64,000 nucleotides of DNA from Clostridiaceae bacterium OM02-2AC. GTDB taxonomy: Bacteria > Bacillota_I > Bacilli_A > Erysipelotrichales > Erysipelotrichaceae. The stretch covers positions 49,478 to 113,477 of the forward strand of contig QULU01000010.1 in the NCBI GenBank assembly GCA_003481775.1, given 5' to 3'. The position numbers were made by a program, and so were the translations under genes. Below the pieces are notes generated by a model. It was not told where the DNA came from. It worked only from the letters and a program-made list of their open reading frames with translations, and ran no database searches. Of the stretch, positions 7,486-16,821 are shown in pieces (position 1 is the first letter of the stretch; every line of letters starts with the position of its first letter).

Positions 7486-8430
7486 ATGTTGGAATTTTAC
7501 AAGACATATGGAACTGTCACAAAAAAACTGGAACAGCCGGAACCAGGATGCTGGATCAGCGCTGTTGCGCCTACACAGGAAGATATTGATTTCCTGACAA
7601 ATAAAATCGGTGTGCTGCCGGAGTTTATCAAATCCTCACTGGATGAAGAGGAAAGCTCCCATATCGATTATGACGATGATGAAAACCAGACCCTGGTTAT
7701 TGTCGATTACCCGAGTGCGGAGGAAGATGACAATCTGGATGAAAATACCCTGCTGTATACCACGCTGCCGTTGGGTGTTGTTATCATGAAGGGATATGTG
7801 ATTACGATTTCCCTATATGAGAATCTCAGCATCGAGGATATGGCAAATGGCAGAATCAAGGGGATGAATACCGATATGAAAACCCGTTTTCTGTTGTTGC
7901 TGCTGCTACGTATTTCCCAGCGCTTCCTGATATATCTACGTCAAATTGACCGGATTTCCTCCCGCACCGAGCAGCGTCTTCATCAGTCAATGAAAAACAA
8001 GGAGCTGATTCAGATGCTGGGGCTGGAAAAATCGCTGGTATATTTCAGCACCTCACTGAAAACCGATGAGGTTACCTTAAATAAAATCATGCGCGGAAAG
8101 CTAATCAAGCTGTATGAGGAGGATCAGGATATTCTGGAGGATGTACTGATTGAAATCCATCAGGCGATTGAGATGTGTAACATTTACTCCAACATCCTTT
8201 CCGGAACGATGGATGCCTTTGCTTCCGTTATTTCCAATAACCTGAATATCGTAATGAAAATACTGACTGTCATCACAATCGTCATGGCGATACCGAACAT
8301 CATCTTCAGCTTCTATGGTATGAATGTCAGCGGATTGCCTTATCCGGAATGGTGGTTTCCAACGGCAGTTGCAGCTATCTGCTGTATCATCGCAACGCTT
8401 ATTTTCAAGAAAAAGGATATGTTTCACTAA
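7486..8430 (+). CDS. corA: CorA-family Mg2+ channel/transporter
   Basis: 314 residues, normal for CorA. A cytosolic N-terminal domain rich in Asp/Glu (e.g. YDDDENQ, EEDDNLDEN) and helices is followed by two C-terminal membrane segments (about 253-275 and 286-305) with the hallmark YGMN motif between them. It mediates Mg2+ (possibly Co2+/Ni2+) entry. AGGAGG ends 8 bases before the ATG but is part of a leader hairpin, suggesting control of translation or termination. Own promoter upstream and terminator right after the stop; monocistronic. Confidence 0.95.
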   Translation: MLEFYKTYGTVTKKLEQPEPGCWISAVAPTQEDIDFLTNKIGVLPEFIKSSLDEEESSHIDYDDDENQTLVIVDYPSAEEDDNLDENTLLYTTLPLGVVIMKGYVITISLYENLSIEDMANGRIKGMNTDMKTRFLLLLLLRISQRFLIYLRQIDRISSRTEQRLHQSMKNKELIQMLGLEKSLVYFSTSLKTDEVTLNKIMRGKLIKLYEEDQDILEDVLIEIHQAIEMCNIYSNILSGTMDAFASVISNNLNIVMKILTVITIVMAIPNIIFSFYGMNVSGLPYPEWWFPTAVAAICCIIATLIFKKKDMFH

Positions 8431-8454
8431 CAGAACATCACGTTCTGTTTTTTT
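8430..8454 (+). terminator. corA terminator
   Basis: ACAGAAC / GTTCTGT stem with a 5-base loop, followed by seven T; starts at the last base of the corA stop codon. Confidence 0.9.
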
Positions 8455-8502
8455 GTATTCTCGCATTATGTACTTACAATATACAAAACGAGGAGATAAC
8501 TT

Positions 8503-9163
8503 ATGAACAATCCATGAAACGATATCGAACTACAGACATAGGAAGCACATATACAGCGAGAGAGTGTTCAGCAGCTGCAGACACTGGATAGCATTATGGA
8601 AGAACAATTCGCTTTATGCGATGCAAAACAGGTTATGATTTTGGAAAGTCGCAGGAGGAAACGGCCTGCGGCATTTGAAGACACATGCCTTTCAAGCGGT
8701 GTATGGAGTGGATATAAACTCCGCATATCTGCAGGAATGCCAGCGGTGCTATCCTGAATGGAAAGAGGTTTTTATTCCCATAGAGGCGGATCTTCTGGAT
8801 GAACGGATACAGCTGCCACATTGCGATCTTTTAATTGCAAATCTCTTGATGGAATATATCGGCTATACAAGATTTCAAACGCTGGCGAAACAGAGCAGCG
8901 CAGTATGGATCCGTGTTGTTATCCAGCAGGATTTTGCGGAAGGCTTTGTATCCGACTTCCCCGATTTGCCATCCTTTGTTGCATTAAACACCATACATGA
9001 ACAGCTGCAGGAAGTGAAGCTAACACGCAGTATGCTGTCCATCGATTATTCTCTGTCAAAACGCACGCTATCCCCCCTGCCAAATGGAAAAGCGCTGCTC
9101 AGACTGGATTATACGTATGGATTGTCGATTGACGAAGTAAATGCTACCATAAGGAGCCTGTAG
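8503..9163 (+). pseudogene. Decayed class I SAM methyltransferase gene
   Basis: AGGAG precedes an ATG at 8503, but the frame Met-Asn-Asn-Pro is cut by TGA (8515) and again by TAG (8539), each where an aromatic codon would fit. Between and beyond, the same frame reads NDIELQT, EAHIQRESVQQLQTLDS and up to KQVMIL, then a one-base frameshift near 8644 moves the SAM motif VAGGNGLRHLK into another frame, which stays open to 9163 (VYGVDINSAYL, ...CDLLIANLLMEYIGY). The pieces together make a methyltransferase of about 220 residues. Two nonsense changes plus a frameshift make sequencing error unlikely. A downstream start at 8675 would lack the SAM-binding motif. Confidence 0.8.
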
Positions 9164-9298
9164 GGCACCGCAGCTGATTTCTGCATCAAAGTCTGAAGCT
9201 CTTTTCCTTCATTTTTATCATGTGGTTTTACATATACAACAAAAAAACTACAGGACATACTGGCTCTTACATTCGGATAAAAATAAAAAAGCGAAAAT

Positions 9299-9345
9299 AG
9301 AAGAAGTGAATTCCTATGACTCAAAAGCTCACGTTCTTCTTTTTT
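9299..9345. terminator. Convergent terminator
   Basis: AGAAGAA-GTGA pairs with TCAC-GTTCTTCT (one bulged C), followed by TTTTTT on plus and flanked by A-rich sequence that gives a T-rich tail on minus. It separates the methyltransferase pseudogene from the minus-strand AraC gene. Confidence 0.7.
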
Positions 9346-9442
9346 CAGCTGCATACTACCCTCTTTACAAATAAAAACCGGCATCCTCTGCTTCTTCTGC
9401 AGACATTTTTATTTCATACGTTATGCAGACAAAAACATATGC

Positions 9443-10321
9443 CTATTCCTTCTCTATCTTCCTTTTCACCGGAATCCATATCTCACTTCTATAATCAGCA
9501 CCATCACAATCTGCATCCAGTGTATACCATTCGATATTCAAATTTGCCGCAATATCATATTCCTGATTTTCCGGCAGCCATTCAGCGAAAATCTTTGTAT
9601 TTACGGCCTGCAAAGCACCGGGCAGCGGTCCAACACAGGTGAATTTTGCCCAGGTAAGCTCTGGTATTGTTAGGACATGCATCTGAGCAGGTACCTCCAT
9701 TCCCTGATAGGTGCCGGCAATCATACACTGAAAGCAGCCCTCTTTTCCTTCATCGTCAATACAGACACCAAATCGTCCGATATCCGGAATCGACTGCATA
9801 CAGGCTGTATGCCCATGACAATACTGCTCCTGAAATTCCTTCCAGAATTGCGGGATTTCCTGATATGCATGCTCATACTGTACTTCCTTCTTCAATCCGA
9901 CTACCTGAAAGCTGTCCATGTGCTCAATTACATAATCCATTTCTATTCCTCCTTGTATGGTGATCCTGATATTCAGAGGCAAAAATGGACAGATATGCTC
10001 CGCATGCGCACGGATTCGATTCGGTGTAATCCCATGAAAGCGATAAAAAGCTTTGGTAAAGCTTTCCGGTGTCTGATATCCGTATTTGAAAGCCAGATCA
10101 ATGATTTTCGTCTCACTGTCAACCGCCTCCAGTGCAGCCAGATACAATCTGCGGTTACGGACATATTCCATCAGACTGTAGCCCGTCAGAATCGAAAATC
10201 CCTTTTGCAGATAGAATGGAGAAACATGCACGGCCTCCGCGATATCCTCAGGATGAATATCCTCAAGCAGATGCTGCTCCATATATCTGATTGTCTTCTG
10301 TAAACAAGCCATCCATTCCAT
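9443..10321 (-). CDS. AraC-family regulator with GyrI-like effector domain
   Basis: 292 residues. Residues ~8-110 hold two helix-turn-helix motifs of the AraC/XylS type (EDIAEAVHVSPFYLQKGF and a second ending KAFYRFHGITPNRIR). Residues ~130-292 are a GyrI/SOUL-like effector-binding domain (YVIEHMDSFQVVGLKKEV... through CVGPLPGALQAVNTKIFAEWLP). This architecture is common in regulators sensing hydrophobic or cationic compounds, such as Rob and its relatives. The ATG at 10321 is chosen because GGAGG lies 8 bases before it; the upstream GTG overlaps the ribosome-binding site. A similar regulator is at 12448-13299. Target genes are not evident. Confidence 0.88.
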   Translation of the reverse strand: MEWMACLQKTIRYMEQHLLEDIHPEDIAEAVHVSPFYLQKGFSILTGYSLMEYVRNRRLYLAALEAVDSETKIIDLAFKYGYQTPESFTKAFYRFHGITPNRIRAHAEHICPFLPLNIRITIQGGIEMDYVIEHMDSFQVVGLKKEVQYEHAYQEIPQFWKEFQEQYCHGHTACMQSIPDIGRFGVCIDDEGKEGCFQCMIAGTYQGMEVPAQMHVLTIPELTWAKFTCVGPLPGALQAVNTKIFAEWLPENQEYDIAANLNIEWYTLDADCDGADYRSEIWIPVKRKIEKE

Positions 10322-10407
10322 TATTCGCACCTCCTATGTACAGTATACCGTCTGTAAATCTTTCCATCTCGTCAATCTCTGCTTTCCTTTGTCCGATCTC
10401 CGCATTG

Positions 10408-10432
10408 AAAAAAAGCGATGCTTCCACCGCTT
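10408..10432 (-). terminator. Terminator after DUF308 gene
   Basis: Minus strand AAGCGGTG-GAAG-CATCGCTT (one GU pair) followed by TTTTT. Confidence 0.85.
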
Positions 10433-10436
10433 CTTA

Positions 10437-11057
10437 TCATACCATATGATCTTTCCCGTCAATCACCTCATGTGCAGCGGCTTCCTGATTGGAAATATCC
10501 AGAATTTGTTCACTGTGGCGCCCATAGCGTCTGGCAACACCGCGATAATACAAAATCGTATAGAAATTCGCAATCGCATCCAGTATCAGCAGAAAGCTGA
10601 ATAGATTATGCAGTGTCTTTTCCTCAAAGGATACCAGGATCAGCACCATTCCCATAAGCAGCGGGACAACGGCAAGTGCCAGGTGAATCTTCCACTGCGC
10701 ATCCTCCAAACGAAACAGATTCATAGAATACTGCAAACGCAGTGTCGCGTCCAAAACCACAAGACTGGAAATAACAATGGGATAATTGTCTACGATCAGA
10801 TATGGCTTTGTGGCAACGATCAGCCCTGCTATGCAATATAATACACCAAAGGAAAAGCTGAATTCATTTGGCTTCATATATTCCTTTTTAAAAAAATAAA
10901 CAAGAATCTGGAACAAGCCTACCAAAATAATCACGATTCCTGCTATCTGGAAGAAATTCAGGAATTTTTCCTTTTCAATCGTATAAGATAAGATAGAAAA
11001 TATCATATAAAAAATGGAAAGAATCAAAAGCTTCCAGTTTTCAATTTTCAAATTCAT
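10437..11057 (-). CDS. DUF308/HdeD-like membrane protein
   Basis: 206 residues with six hydrophobic segments in three hairpins (about 9-25, 38-55, 68-86, 90-105, 122-142, 148-165) and a hydrophilic C-terminal tail (HSEQILDISNQEAAAHEVIDGKD). The repeated pattern of short membrane helices, with YCIAGLIVATKPYL in the middle, matches the DUF308/HdeD family, of unknown molecular function and linked to acid stress in enterics. GAGGAGG precedes the ATG at 9 bases. Stands alone between minus-strand genes with its own terminator. Confidence 0.75.
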   Translation of the reverse strand: MNLKIENWKLLILSIFYMIFSILSYTIEKEKFLNFFQIAGIVIILVGLFQILVYFFKKEYMKPNEFSFSFGVLYCIAGLIVATKPYLIVDNYPIVISSLVVLDATLRLQYSMNLFRLEDAQWKIHLALAVVPLLMGMVLILVSFEEKTLHNLFSFLLILDAIANFYTILYYRGVARRYGRHSEQILDISNQEAAAHEVIDGKDHMV

Positions 11058-11202
11058 ACAACGGCCTCCTCATATAGCTGTACTTATCATATCATATTTT
11101 TCCAGTATTATCCGCAAGAACATGAATTTCCTACCTTTCAAATGAACAAAGCTGCCTGTATGAGCTGATGAGGAAGACTGTTCAACAGCTCATCATAATC
11201 CC

Positions 11203-12240
11203 TCACCAGATTCCCAGCACCTTCTGCATGAGCAGGGATACCACCGTGATACCGACCCAGCAGCAAAACCCCATAAAGATAGGCTTCCCACCGTTTTTTA
11301 CCAGCTTTACAATATCGGTATGCAGGCCAACTGCCCCCATTGCCATAATGATAAAGAATTTGCTCAACTCCTTTAAAGGCAGGAAGATATCTGCGGATAT
11401 ATGAAATACATTGGTAGAGATCGTCGTTATGACGGAGGCCATAAGGAAGTAGAGAATAAATACCGGAAATATCTGTTTCCATGCAACCTTTTTTCCCTCC
11501 CGTTTCTCCTCCTGCTCCTCTTTTCGCATTCTTTGAACGCCCAGAAACAGGGTGATTGGAATAATTGCAAGAGTGCGTGTCAGCTTGACTGTAACCGCCT
11601 TATCCAGCGTTGCTGATCCCAAATGAAACATGCTGTCCCAGGTTGCTGCGGTTGCTGTTACAGAGGAGGTGTCGTTTACCGCAGTTCCTGCAAATACGCC
11701 GAAGCCCTCACTGCCATGAAAATGCAGAAGCGTTCCCAGCCAGGGAAACAGCATAGCCGCCAGAATATTAAATAGAAATATAACAGAAATCGCCTGAGCT
11801 ACCTCCTCGTCATCTGCCGCAATGACCGGGGCAGTCGCCGCGATCGCAGAGCCTCCGCAAATGGAAGAGCCAACACCTACCAGTGTGGAGATGTTGGTCG
11901 GCATGTGAAGTCCGCGCTTCAAAACAAACGCAATAACGAGAGATGTTGTGATTGTCGCCAGAATGATTGGAAGTGACTGCTGTCCTGTTTTGGCAATGAC
12001 AGACAGATTTAAGCCAAACCCAAGCAATATGACTGCATACTGTAAAATTTTCTTTGATGTGAAGGTGATGCCGGCCTGCAGACTTTTCACTTCCTTTATG
12101 CGAAATGCCAGCAGCATTCCGATGAGAATTGCAAATACCGGCCCTCCAATGATGGGAACCCATTGTCCCAGCAGCAGGGCAACAGCTGCTATACCAAAGC
12201 ATACCAGCAGTCCCCTTCCCTTTTCTTTTATAAAAATCAT
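11203..12240 (-). CDS. YeiH/UPF0324-family putative sulfate exporter
   Basis: 345 residues with about ten hydrophobic segments. Signatures of the YeiH (Cons_hypoth698) family are clear: [41 protein letters not shown] and the C-terminal [12 protein letters not shown]. Members are annotated as sulfate or sulfonate-product exporters, but few are tested. AAGGAGAA precedes the start. No cysteine or taurine genes are adjacent, so the substrate is open. A possible 8-bp inverted repeat beyond the stop has no T-run, so I do not call a terminator there. Confidence 0.9.
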   Translation of the reverse strand: MIFIKEKGRGLLVCFGIAAVALLLGQWVPIIGGPVFAILIGMLLAFRIKEVKSLQAGITFTSKKILQYAVILLGFGLNLSVIAKTGQQSLPIILATITTSLVIAFVLKRGLHMPTNISTLVGVGSSICGGSAIAATAPVIAADDEEVAQAISVIFLFNILAAMLFPWLGTLLHFHGSEGFGVFAGTAVNDTSSVTATAATWDSMFHLGSATLDKAVTVKLTRTLAIIPITLFLGVQRMRKEEQEEKREGKKVAWKQIFPVFILYFLMASVITTISTNVFHISADIFLPLKELSKFFIIMAMGAVGLHTDIVKLVKNGGKPIFMGFCCWVGITVVSLLMQKVLGIW

Positions 12241-12395
12241 ACATTTCTCCTTTTCTCATTTTCTGTATGCTTGCCCTACAGCCGTAATGCAAGGCAGCTA
12301 TGTCAGTATACGATACCTTTTCCAAAAAATGAAATTATAAATATTTATGTCTACATAACGCCGTGTTATCCTGCTTTTCGATGCTGTAGGAATAC

Positions 12396-12434
12396 AAAAA
12401 AACGCTCTGTGACAGCAGTCTCAGACAGCGTTTT
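12396..12434 (-). terminator. Terminator after second AraC-type regulator
   Basis: Minus strand AAAACGCT ... AGCGTTTT with T-run, loop about 20 bases containing a weaker secondary pairing. Confidence 0.7.
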
Positions 12435-12447
12435 CATTTCTCTTTCT

Positions 12448-13299
12448 TTATTTTAATATTGGTATACAGTATTCGATACCGGCAACCCCCTGTGCAGTTT
12501 CCTCTCCGTATTTCACGATATCCATACAGCAGTCCGCTCGAAGCCGGTACGCGCTTTTGGGCAGCCAGTTTTGGTAAATATCCTGTGCGAACGGTTCCAT
12601 GGAGGTCTTGGGATCAGCGAAGAAGGAAAACACAAGATAGGTTCCCTCCGGCAGGATGATATGCTTCAGCTTCTGCTTGCGCACCTGTTCAACTGCAACA
12701 CCTGCAAAATACTGAAAGTAGGGCTGCTCAGCATCCAGATCGGCATCCGTATAATCATGAATCCCATACACCACAGATGTCTTTTGCGGATATGCTTTCC
12801 GATACCGGTTGCATTTCCGGTGACATTTGCCTATCACATGAAAGCCCTGTCTGGTATCCGCATGATAGCCCTCCAGCTGTATTTCTCCCCAATGCTGTAT
12901 CTCCATATCCATGTGCATGTGATTTATATTCGGCTCCTGATGAAGCTGCAGCGGCTCCTGCAGCACATAGGCGGTCTTCTTTTTCCGAAAGGCATCCGGC
13001 GTTGTGCGGTACAGCTGCAAAAAGGCCTTATGGAAAGCCTGCTGTGAAAGATAGCCGCAGGCAAAGGCGATTTCCGCAATACTGAGATCGCTGTGTACAA
13101 GAAGCGATGCCCCTTTGGATACCTGTCTGCGCCGTACATAGGCATGCAGCGGCATACCGCAGATTGCTGTAAACATTTTATGCAGATGGTAGGGGGAATA
13201 TCCCGTATAGGCAGCGATAGCATCCAGCGTCAGCGATGCATCCAAATGCTCCTCGATATAGCACAGCACAGATTGCATAATATCTTGATTTGTCTTCAT
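12448..13299 (-). CDS. AraC-family regulator with GyrI-like effector domain
   Basis: 283 residues with the same two-part plan as the gene at 9443: tandem AraC helix-turn-helix in residues ~5-105 (LDAIAAYTGYSPYHLHKMF; IAEIAFACGYLSQQAFHKAF) and an effector-binding domain in ~125-283 (EIQLEGYHADTRQGFHVIG, ending AGIEYCIPILK). The ATG at 13299 follows GAGGTG; codons upstream in frame lack a ribosome-binding site and cross a probable extended -10 (TGGTATACT). A His/Cys/Arg-rich stretch (CHRKCNRYRK) sits in the effector domain. Regulated genes unknown; YeiH upstream on the chromosome is a candidate. Confidence 0.88.
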   Translation of the reverse strand: MKTNQDIMQSVLCYIEEHLDASLTLDAIAAYTGYSPYHLHKMFTAICGMPLHAYVRRRQVSKGASLLVHSDLSIAEIAFACGYLSQQAFHKAFLQLYRTTPDAFRKKKTAYVLQEPLQLHQEPNINHMHMDMEIQHWGEIQLEGYHADTRQGFHVIGKCHRKCNRYRKAYPQKTSVVYGIHDYTDADLDAEQPYFQYFAGVAVEQVRKQKLKHIILPEGTYLVFSFFADPKTSMEPFAQDIYQNWLPKSAYRLRADCCMDIVKYGEETAQGVAGIEYCIPILK

Positions 13300-13440
13300 A
13301 TGATTCACCTCGTATATAGTATACCAGAAGTGCTCTTCAATCACGTTCATCATTCTTGGCATTCGTAAGCTCACATCCGCTACAAGCATATATCATCTCT
13401 GTCATACCCTATATGACACTTTGTGGATCAGAACCAAAGC

Positions 13441-13466
13441 AAAAAGAAAAGCCGACTGCTCGGCTT
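13441..13466 (-). terminator. his operon terminator
   Basis: Minus strand AAGCCGA-GCAG-TCGGCTT followed by TTCTTTTT; overlaps the last codon of hisE. Confidence 0.9.
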
Positions 13467-13788
13467 ACAAATGTTCAATCGGCTTTCGCTCCGCCTTCAG
13501 GTTATGCGTTTTTTGTGCACGACGCGTTAGCTCCGCATTGACATCGTCCATCGAAATTCCCTTTTCAACCATCAGTACGGTAAGATGATACAGCAGATCA
13601 CTGATTTCATTGATCTGATCCTGTTTCGTCTGTGTCAAAGAGGCAATCACTACCTCGGTACATTCCTCTCCGACCTTTTTCAGAATTTTCTCCAGACCCT
13701 TTTCAAACAAATAGGTGGTATAGCTTCCCTCCTCTTTGTTTTCCTTGCGATCCTTGATTGTCTCATATAATGCATCCAGTTCCTTCAT
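13465..13788 (-). CDS. hisE: Phosphoribosyl-ATP pyrophosphatase HisE
   Basis: 107 residues. Second step of histidine synthesis: hydrolyses phosphoribosyl-ATP to phosphoribosyl-AMP. The all-alpha NTP pyrophosphohydrolase motif is visible in [18 protein letters not shown] and ISDLLYHL (metal-binding Glu/Asp). A stand-alone HisE, not fused to HisI. Its ATG overlaps the stop of hisI (ATGA), and it is the last gene of the operon before the terminator. Confidence 0.95.
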   Translation of the reverse strand: MKELDALYETIKDRKENKEEGSYTTYLFEKGLEKILKKVGEECTEVVIASLTQTKQDQINEISDLLYHLTVLMVEKGISMDDVNAELTRRAQKTHNLKAERKPIEHL

Positions 13789-14111
13789 ACTTCCACTCCC
13801 TCCATATTTCGGTAAAAACAGCTGGTATGTCCGGTATGGCAGGCTGCACCAACCTGCTCCACCAGAAGAAGAATCGTATCCGCATCACAGTCGATGCGCA
13901 TATCCTTCACATACTGGTAATGACCGCTTGTTTCCCCTTTGATCCATAATTCCTGACGGCTTCGGCTGTAATAGGTTGCACGGCCGGTATCCATCGTCAT
14001 GCGAAGACTTTCTTCATTCATATATGCCAGCATGAGGACAGCCTTGGTATGCACATCCTGCACAATGACCGGAACGAGTCCGTTTCCTTTATCAAAATTC
14101 ACCGTTATCAT
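13785..14111 (-). CDS. hisI: Phosphoribosyl-AMP cyclohydrolase HisI
   Basis: 108 residues, the stand-alone form. Opens the adenine ring of phosphoribosyl-AMP. The zinc and magnesium ligand region is seen as [15 protein letters not shown], then [12 protein letters not shown] with the conserved Cys residues; [18 protein letters not shown] is the substrate signature. Starts in a 4-base overlap with the hisF stop. Confidence 0.96.
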   Translation of the reverse strand: MITVNFDKGNGLVPVIVQDVHTKAVLMLAYMNEESLRMTMDTGRATYYSRSRQELWIKGETSGHYQYVKDMRIDCDADTILLLVEQVGAACHTGHTSCFYRNMEGVEV

Positions 14112-14869
14112 ATACGTACTGCAATTCCTTTCTCCTTTAGATACTCCTTCACCTGAGGAATCGTCACCTCTTTGTAGTGGAACATGCTTGCCGCAAGCGC
14201 CGCATCACTGGCATCCTCTTCAAATACCTGAGCAAAATGCTCCAGCGTACCGCAGCCGCCCGATGCAATCACCGGCACATCGACCAGCGCATGCACGGCC
14301 TTGCACAATTCAATATCGAAGCCCTGCTTGGTACCATCCGCATCCATACTGGTAAGCAGAATTTCCCCTGCGCCAAGACGAACACCCTCCTGTACCCATT
14401 CCAGTAAATCCAGACCGGTATCCTCACGGCCGCCGGCAACATATACATTCCAGCCGCTGCCATCCGCACGGCGCTTTCCATCCACCGCCAATACGATGCA
14501 CTGGTTCCCGAACATTTTTGCGCCCTCACGGATCAGCTCCTTATTACGGACAGCCGCAGAGTTCAGCGATACCTTGTCAGCACCTGCCAGCAGCATGTTT
14601 CGTATGTCCTCCACACTGCGGATGCCACCGCCGACCGTAAAGGGGATGAAAATTTCTCTGGCTACGCGCTCAACAACCTGAACCATCGTATCCCGCTGTT
14701 CATGCGTTGCTGTAATATCCAGAAATACCAGCTCATCGGCTCCCTGCTCATAATAGGCTCTTGCCAGATCGACTGGATCGCCGACCTCCTTCAATCCGAC
14801 AAAATTGATTCCCTTGACGACCTTGCCGTCCTTTACATCCAGACACGGGATGATTCGCTTCGTATGCAT
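14108..14869 (-). CDS. hisF: Imidazole glycerol-phosphate synthase cyclase subunit HisF
   Basis: 253 residues, a (beta/alpha)8 barrel. With HisH it converts PRFAR and glutamine-derived ammonia to IGP and AICAR. Catalytic Asp residues lie in IPCLDVKDG (N-terminal) and VLAVDGKR (middle); phosphate-binding [10 protein letters not shown] and [10 protein letters not shown] are present. The ATG at 14869 overlaps the TGA of hisA, with AGGGA upstream; an earlier in-frame ATG lies inside hisA and lacks a site. Confidence 0.97.
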   Translation of the reverse strand: MHTKRIIPCLDVKDGKVVKGINFVGLKEVGDPVDLARAYYEQGADELVFLDITATHEQRDTMVQVVERVAREIFIPFTVGGGIRSVEDIRNMLLAGADKVSLNSAAVRNKELIREGAKMFGNQCIVLAVDGKRRADGSGWNVYVAGGREDTGLDLLEWVQEGVRLGAGEILLTSMDADGTKQGFDIELCKAVHALVDVPVIASGGCGTLEHFAQVFEEDASDAALAASMFHYKEVTIPQVKEYLKEKGIAVRI

Positions 14870-15588
14870 CAGGATTCCCTGCACAGTGCGATTGCCTGCG
14901 GCAGAGACAATGTTTCGGCATACATCGCCTTCCCTGTAATCGCTCCGTAGATGTCCAGATGCTTCAGTGCCTGTATGTGCGTAATGTCACGGATACCGCC
15001 GGAAGCTATGATATTGATCGATACGGTTTTCTTTAGCTCTGCCAGCATCTCCGTGTTTGGACCAGCCATGGTCCCATCCTTGGAAATATCTGTCACAATG
15101 ATCGTCTTTACCCCCATGGCCTCCATCTGAATGGCAAAATCAATATATTGCAGCTCACTTTCCTGCAGCCAGCCATGACCGCAGACCATACCGTTCTTAC
15201 AATCGATACCAACTGCGATTTTTTCTTTATACTGTGCAAGCGCCTCCCGCAAAAACTCCGGATTTTCTATGGCTGCCGTTCCCAGGATCACACGTGCAAT
15301 ACCATGCTCCAGATAGAAGCGGACATCCTCCATGCTGCGGATGCCACCGCCGACCTCAACCGGAATATGCAGTCCTTGCGCCGTCTTCACGATGATGTCC
15401 TGATTGATTTTCTTTCCCTCTTTTGCACCGTTGAGATCAACCATATGCACATATTCCGCACCCTGCTGTTCAAATGCTTTGGCAATCTCCTCAATGCTTT
15501 CTCCGACACACTCCTTTTGTTCATAATCCCCCTGATACAGCCGCACCGGCTGTTGATCCAGTATATCGATTGCAGGTAAAATAATCAT
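14869..15588 (-). CDS. hisA: ProFAR isomerase HisA
   Basis: 239 residues, barrel homologous to HisF. Isomerises ProFAR to PRFAR. Catalytic Asp in [19 protein letters not shown] and in [14 protein letters not shown], phosphate loops [11 protein letters not shown] and [11 protein letters not shown] overlaps the hisH stop by ATGA. Confidence 0.97.
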   Translation of the reverse strand: MIILPAIDILDQQPVRLYQGDYEQKECVGESIEEIAKAFEQQGAEYVHMVDLNGAKEGKKINQDIIVKTAQGLHIPVEVGGGIRSMEDVRFYLEHGIARVILGTAAIENPEFLREALAQYKEKIAVGIDCKNGMVCGHGWLQESELQYIDFAIQMEAMGVKTIIVTDISKDGTMAGPNTEMLAELKKTVSINIIASGGIRDITHIQALKHLDIYGAITGKAMYAETLSLPQAIALCRES

Positions 15589-16208
15589 ACAAACTCCTCC
15601 TTAAACCACCGCAGAATCTGCAGTCCGTCCTCTCCGCTTTTTTCAGGATGAAACTGAGCGCCAACCACATTGTCCTTACGGACAAGACCTGGAATACGCA
15701 TGTCTCCATAACCGCTGTCTGCCAGCAAATCCTCCTGTGCATAATTCTGTGCATAGTAGGAATGCACATAATACACAAAGGGACGCTCACTCAGCCGTTG
15801 GAATACACTGGATTCCTGACGCTGTTCCAAAAGATTCCAGCCGATATGCGGAATGCGCACCCTGTTTTCTGCGGTATCCGTCATTTTCACAATGTTGCCC
15901 TTCAAAAAGCCAAGTCCCTTGGTATAGCCGTTTTCCTCGCTGTCTTCAAACAATGCCTGCATCCCCAGACAGATACCAAGCAGCGGTTTTTTCTTCTCTT
16001 GCACCTCTTCCCGTAAAGCCTCAATCAGACCGCGTTCCTGCAAGTGCTTCATACAGTCCGCAAACGCTCCGACACCGGGCAGAATCAACTGATCCGCACA
16101 CTGCATGTCTTCCTTTTTATCCGTTACACAGCAGGTACAGCCGATATGCTTCAGGGCATTTTCCACACTGTGCAGATTTCCCATTCCATAATCAAGTATC
16201 GCTATCAT
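15585..16208 (-). CDS. hisH: Imidazole glycerol-phosphate synthase glutaminase subunit HisH
   Basis: 207 residues, class I glutamine amidotransferase that supplies ammonia to HisF. Nucleophile Cys in LLGICLGMQALF, catalytic His-Glu in AQFHPEKSG. The ATG comes one base after the hisB stop. Confidence 0.97.
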   Translation of the reverse strand: MIAILDYGMGNLHSVENALKHIGCTCCVTDKKEDMQCADQLILPGVGAFADCMKHLQERGLIEALREEVQEKKKPLLGICLGMQALFEDSEENGYTKGLGFLKGNIVKMTDTAENRVRIPHIGWNLLEQRQESSVFQRLSERPFVYYVHSYYAQNYAQEDLLADSGYGDMRIPGLVRKDNVVGAQFHPEKSGEDGLQILRWFKEEFV

Positions 16209-16209
16209 C

Positions 16210-16821
16210 TTACAGCTTCCCTTTCGTACTCGGCAGCGTATCGCCGCTCACATAAACCGCCGTTTTTACGGCACGGCCCAGCGCCTTGAAAATCGCTTCC
16301 ACCTTGTGATGATCATTGGTTCCATATAAAACGTTCACGTGTAGCGTGATACCGGCCTGAAAGGCAAAGGCACGCAGGAATTCTTCGACCATCTCACAGG
16401 AGAATGTACCGATCGTATCCCGCTTCAGCTCACAATTATACACCAGAAAGCTTCTTCCACTGATATCCAGCACGACCTGTGCCAGCACCTCATCCATCGG
16501 CAGAAGCATACTGCCATAGCGCTCGATTCCTCTTTTATCCTGCAGAGCCTCTTTCAGACAGGCTCCCATCGCAATACCGCAGTCCTCTACCGTGTGGTGA
16601 TCGCACACCTGTAAATCGCCGTTTGCATGCAGCGTAAGATCGATACCGGAATGAAAGGAGAACAGCGTCAGCATGTGATCGAAAAATCCGATGCCTGTCT
16701 GGATAGCACTGGTTCCTGTACCATCCAGATTCATCGTGCAGCTGATGCTCGTTTCTTTCGTGTCCCGGCTAAGGCTGGCCGTTCTTGCTCCAATGCCGGT
16801 TCTCTCTGCAGCCATCTTCAT
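16210..16821 (-). CDS. hisB: Imidazoleglycerol-phosphate dehydratase HisB
   Basis: 203 residues, the monofunctional dehydratase without the phosphatase domain found in enteric HisB. Metal-binding repeats are FFDHML, CDHHTVEDCGI and GTNDHHKVEAIFKALGRA. Starts in a 4-base overlap with hisC. Because no histidinol-phosphatase is in this operon, that step must be encoded elsewhere. Confidence 0.97.
   Translation of the reverse strand: MKMAAERTGIGARTASLSRDTKETSISCTMNLDGTGTSAIQTGIGFFDHMLTLFSFHSGIDLTLHANGDLQVCDHHTVEDCGIAMGACLKEALQDKRGIERYGSMLLPMDEVLAQVVLDISGRSFLVYNCELKRDTIGTFSCEMVEEFLRAFAFQAGITLHVNVLYGTNDHHKVEAIFKALGRAVKTAVYVSGDTLPSTKGKL

Noticed and set aside
10321..10370. TTGACG ... TATACT as promoter of the first AraC/GyrI-type gene
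   Set aside because: Spacer is 22 bases, too long for sigma-A.
11150..11202. Hairpin ATGAGCTG/CAGCTCAT beyond the YeiH gene
   Set aside because: No T-run and a long loop; not enough for a terminator.
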